Source: Bhargavaea beijingensis
Lineage (GTDB): Bacteria; Bacillota; Bacilli; Bacillales_A; Planococcaceae
Direction of reading: 5' to 3'
DNA: 57,968 nucleotides
NCBI RefSeq assembly: GCF_900101985.1
Contig: NZ_FNAR01000015.1
Coordinates: forward strand, 1-57,968
Part shown: piece after piece, positions 57,931-57,968 of the stretch
How the letters are laid out: each line of letters opens with the position of its first letter
Numbering within the stretch: the stretch's first letter is position 1
Notes under the pieces: generated by a model
What the model was told of the DNA's origin: nothing
Seen by the model: only the letters and a program-made list of their open reading frames with translations
The model's database searches: none
Translations under genes and position numbers: made by a program

Positions 57931-57968
57931 ATGCTGTCGAAATCGAATGGAACCAATCGCGATCAACT
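57931..57968 (+). CDS. Start of a probable IS1182-family transposase (partial)
   Basis: Only 12 codons are present (MLSKSNGTNRDQ) before the window ends. The opening resembles IS1182-type transposases, which typically begin ML(S/T)K-N--RDQ. GGGTGATG lies 5 bases upstream and a good promoter precedes it. The call is tentative because of the short length. Confidence 0.4.
   Translation, partial: MLSKSNGTNRDQ

Overview
This window is the replication-origin region of a Gram-positive, low-GC-lineage (Bacillales) chromosome, here with a fairly GC-rich genome. Gene order matches the Bacillus subtilis origin on both sides: rrn-gyrA-gyrB-recF-yaaA-dnaN-dnaA run leftward, and rpmH-rnpA-yidC-jag-mnmE-mnmG-rsmG-noc-parA-parB run rightward. 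The compact gene set, the absence of remB between recF and gyrB, a malate:quinone oxidoreductase and the base composition suggest a Planococcaceae member (Bhargavaea-like). That assignment is inferred from memory, not computed.

Left arm (1-9300, almost all on the minus strand): the 5' end of a 16S rRNA gene with two tandem consensus promoters, then gyrA, gyrB, recF, yaaA, dnaN and dnaA. The origin is bipartite. An unwinding element (DnaA box, GC clamp, TAG/TAA triplets, AT-rich tract) lies between dnaA and dnaN, and an array of eight DnaA boxes lies between dnaA and rpmH. Right arm core (9700-23100): ribosome, RNase P and membrane-insertion genes, the tRNA-modification GTPase/FAD pair, and the segregation and nucleoid-occlusion genes with two parS sites. 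These are followed by a DUF554 membrane protein, yyaC, an MscS channel, a DUF951 protein and ychF.

24000-31700 is the rpsF-ssb-rpsR operon, then DUF2232-gdpP-rplI-dnaC and purA. 31800-41400 holds an M23 murein hydrolase with a consensus WalR box, the full walRK-yycH-yycI-walJ operon, an HtrA protease, a small CxxH/CxxC protein and rlmH. A second cluster of DnaA boxes sits just upstream of rlmH. 41400-46300 mixes rluF, a DUF378 protein, mqo, an ECF S-component and a membrane-anchored coiled-coil protein of unknown role. 46490-51070 is the phosphate operon pstSCAB-phoU behind a PhoP-type box.

The right end (51150-57968) is accessory: a YlmA-like ABC ATPase, a Rieske-type FAD oxidoreductase, a MarR-DHA2 efflux pair with a clear operator, an L-aspartate dehydrogenase, a TPR protein and a small membrane protein with an L7/L12-like tail. 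It ends in a GC-rich repeat-like stretch and the first codons of what looks like an IS1182-type transposase.

Most of the window is conserved housekeeping sequence. I did not find a clearly novel multi-gene system. The most interesting signals are regulatory: a perfect back-to-back DnaA-box palindrome in front of mnmE, the DnaA-box cluster at rlmH, candidate Noc sites, and a predicted lipoprotein form of HtrA.
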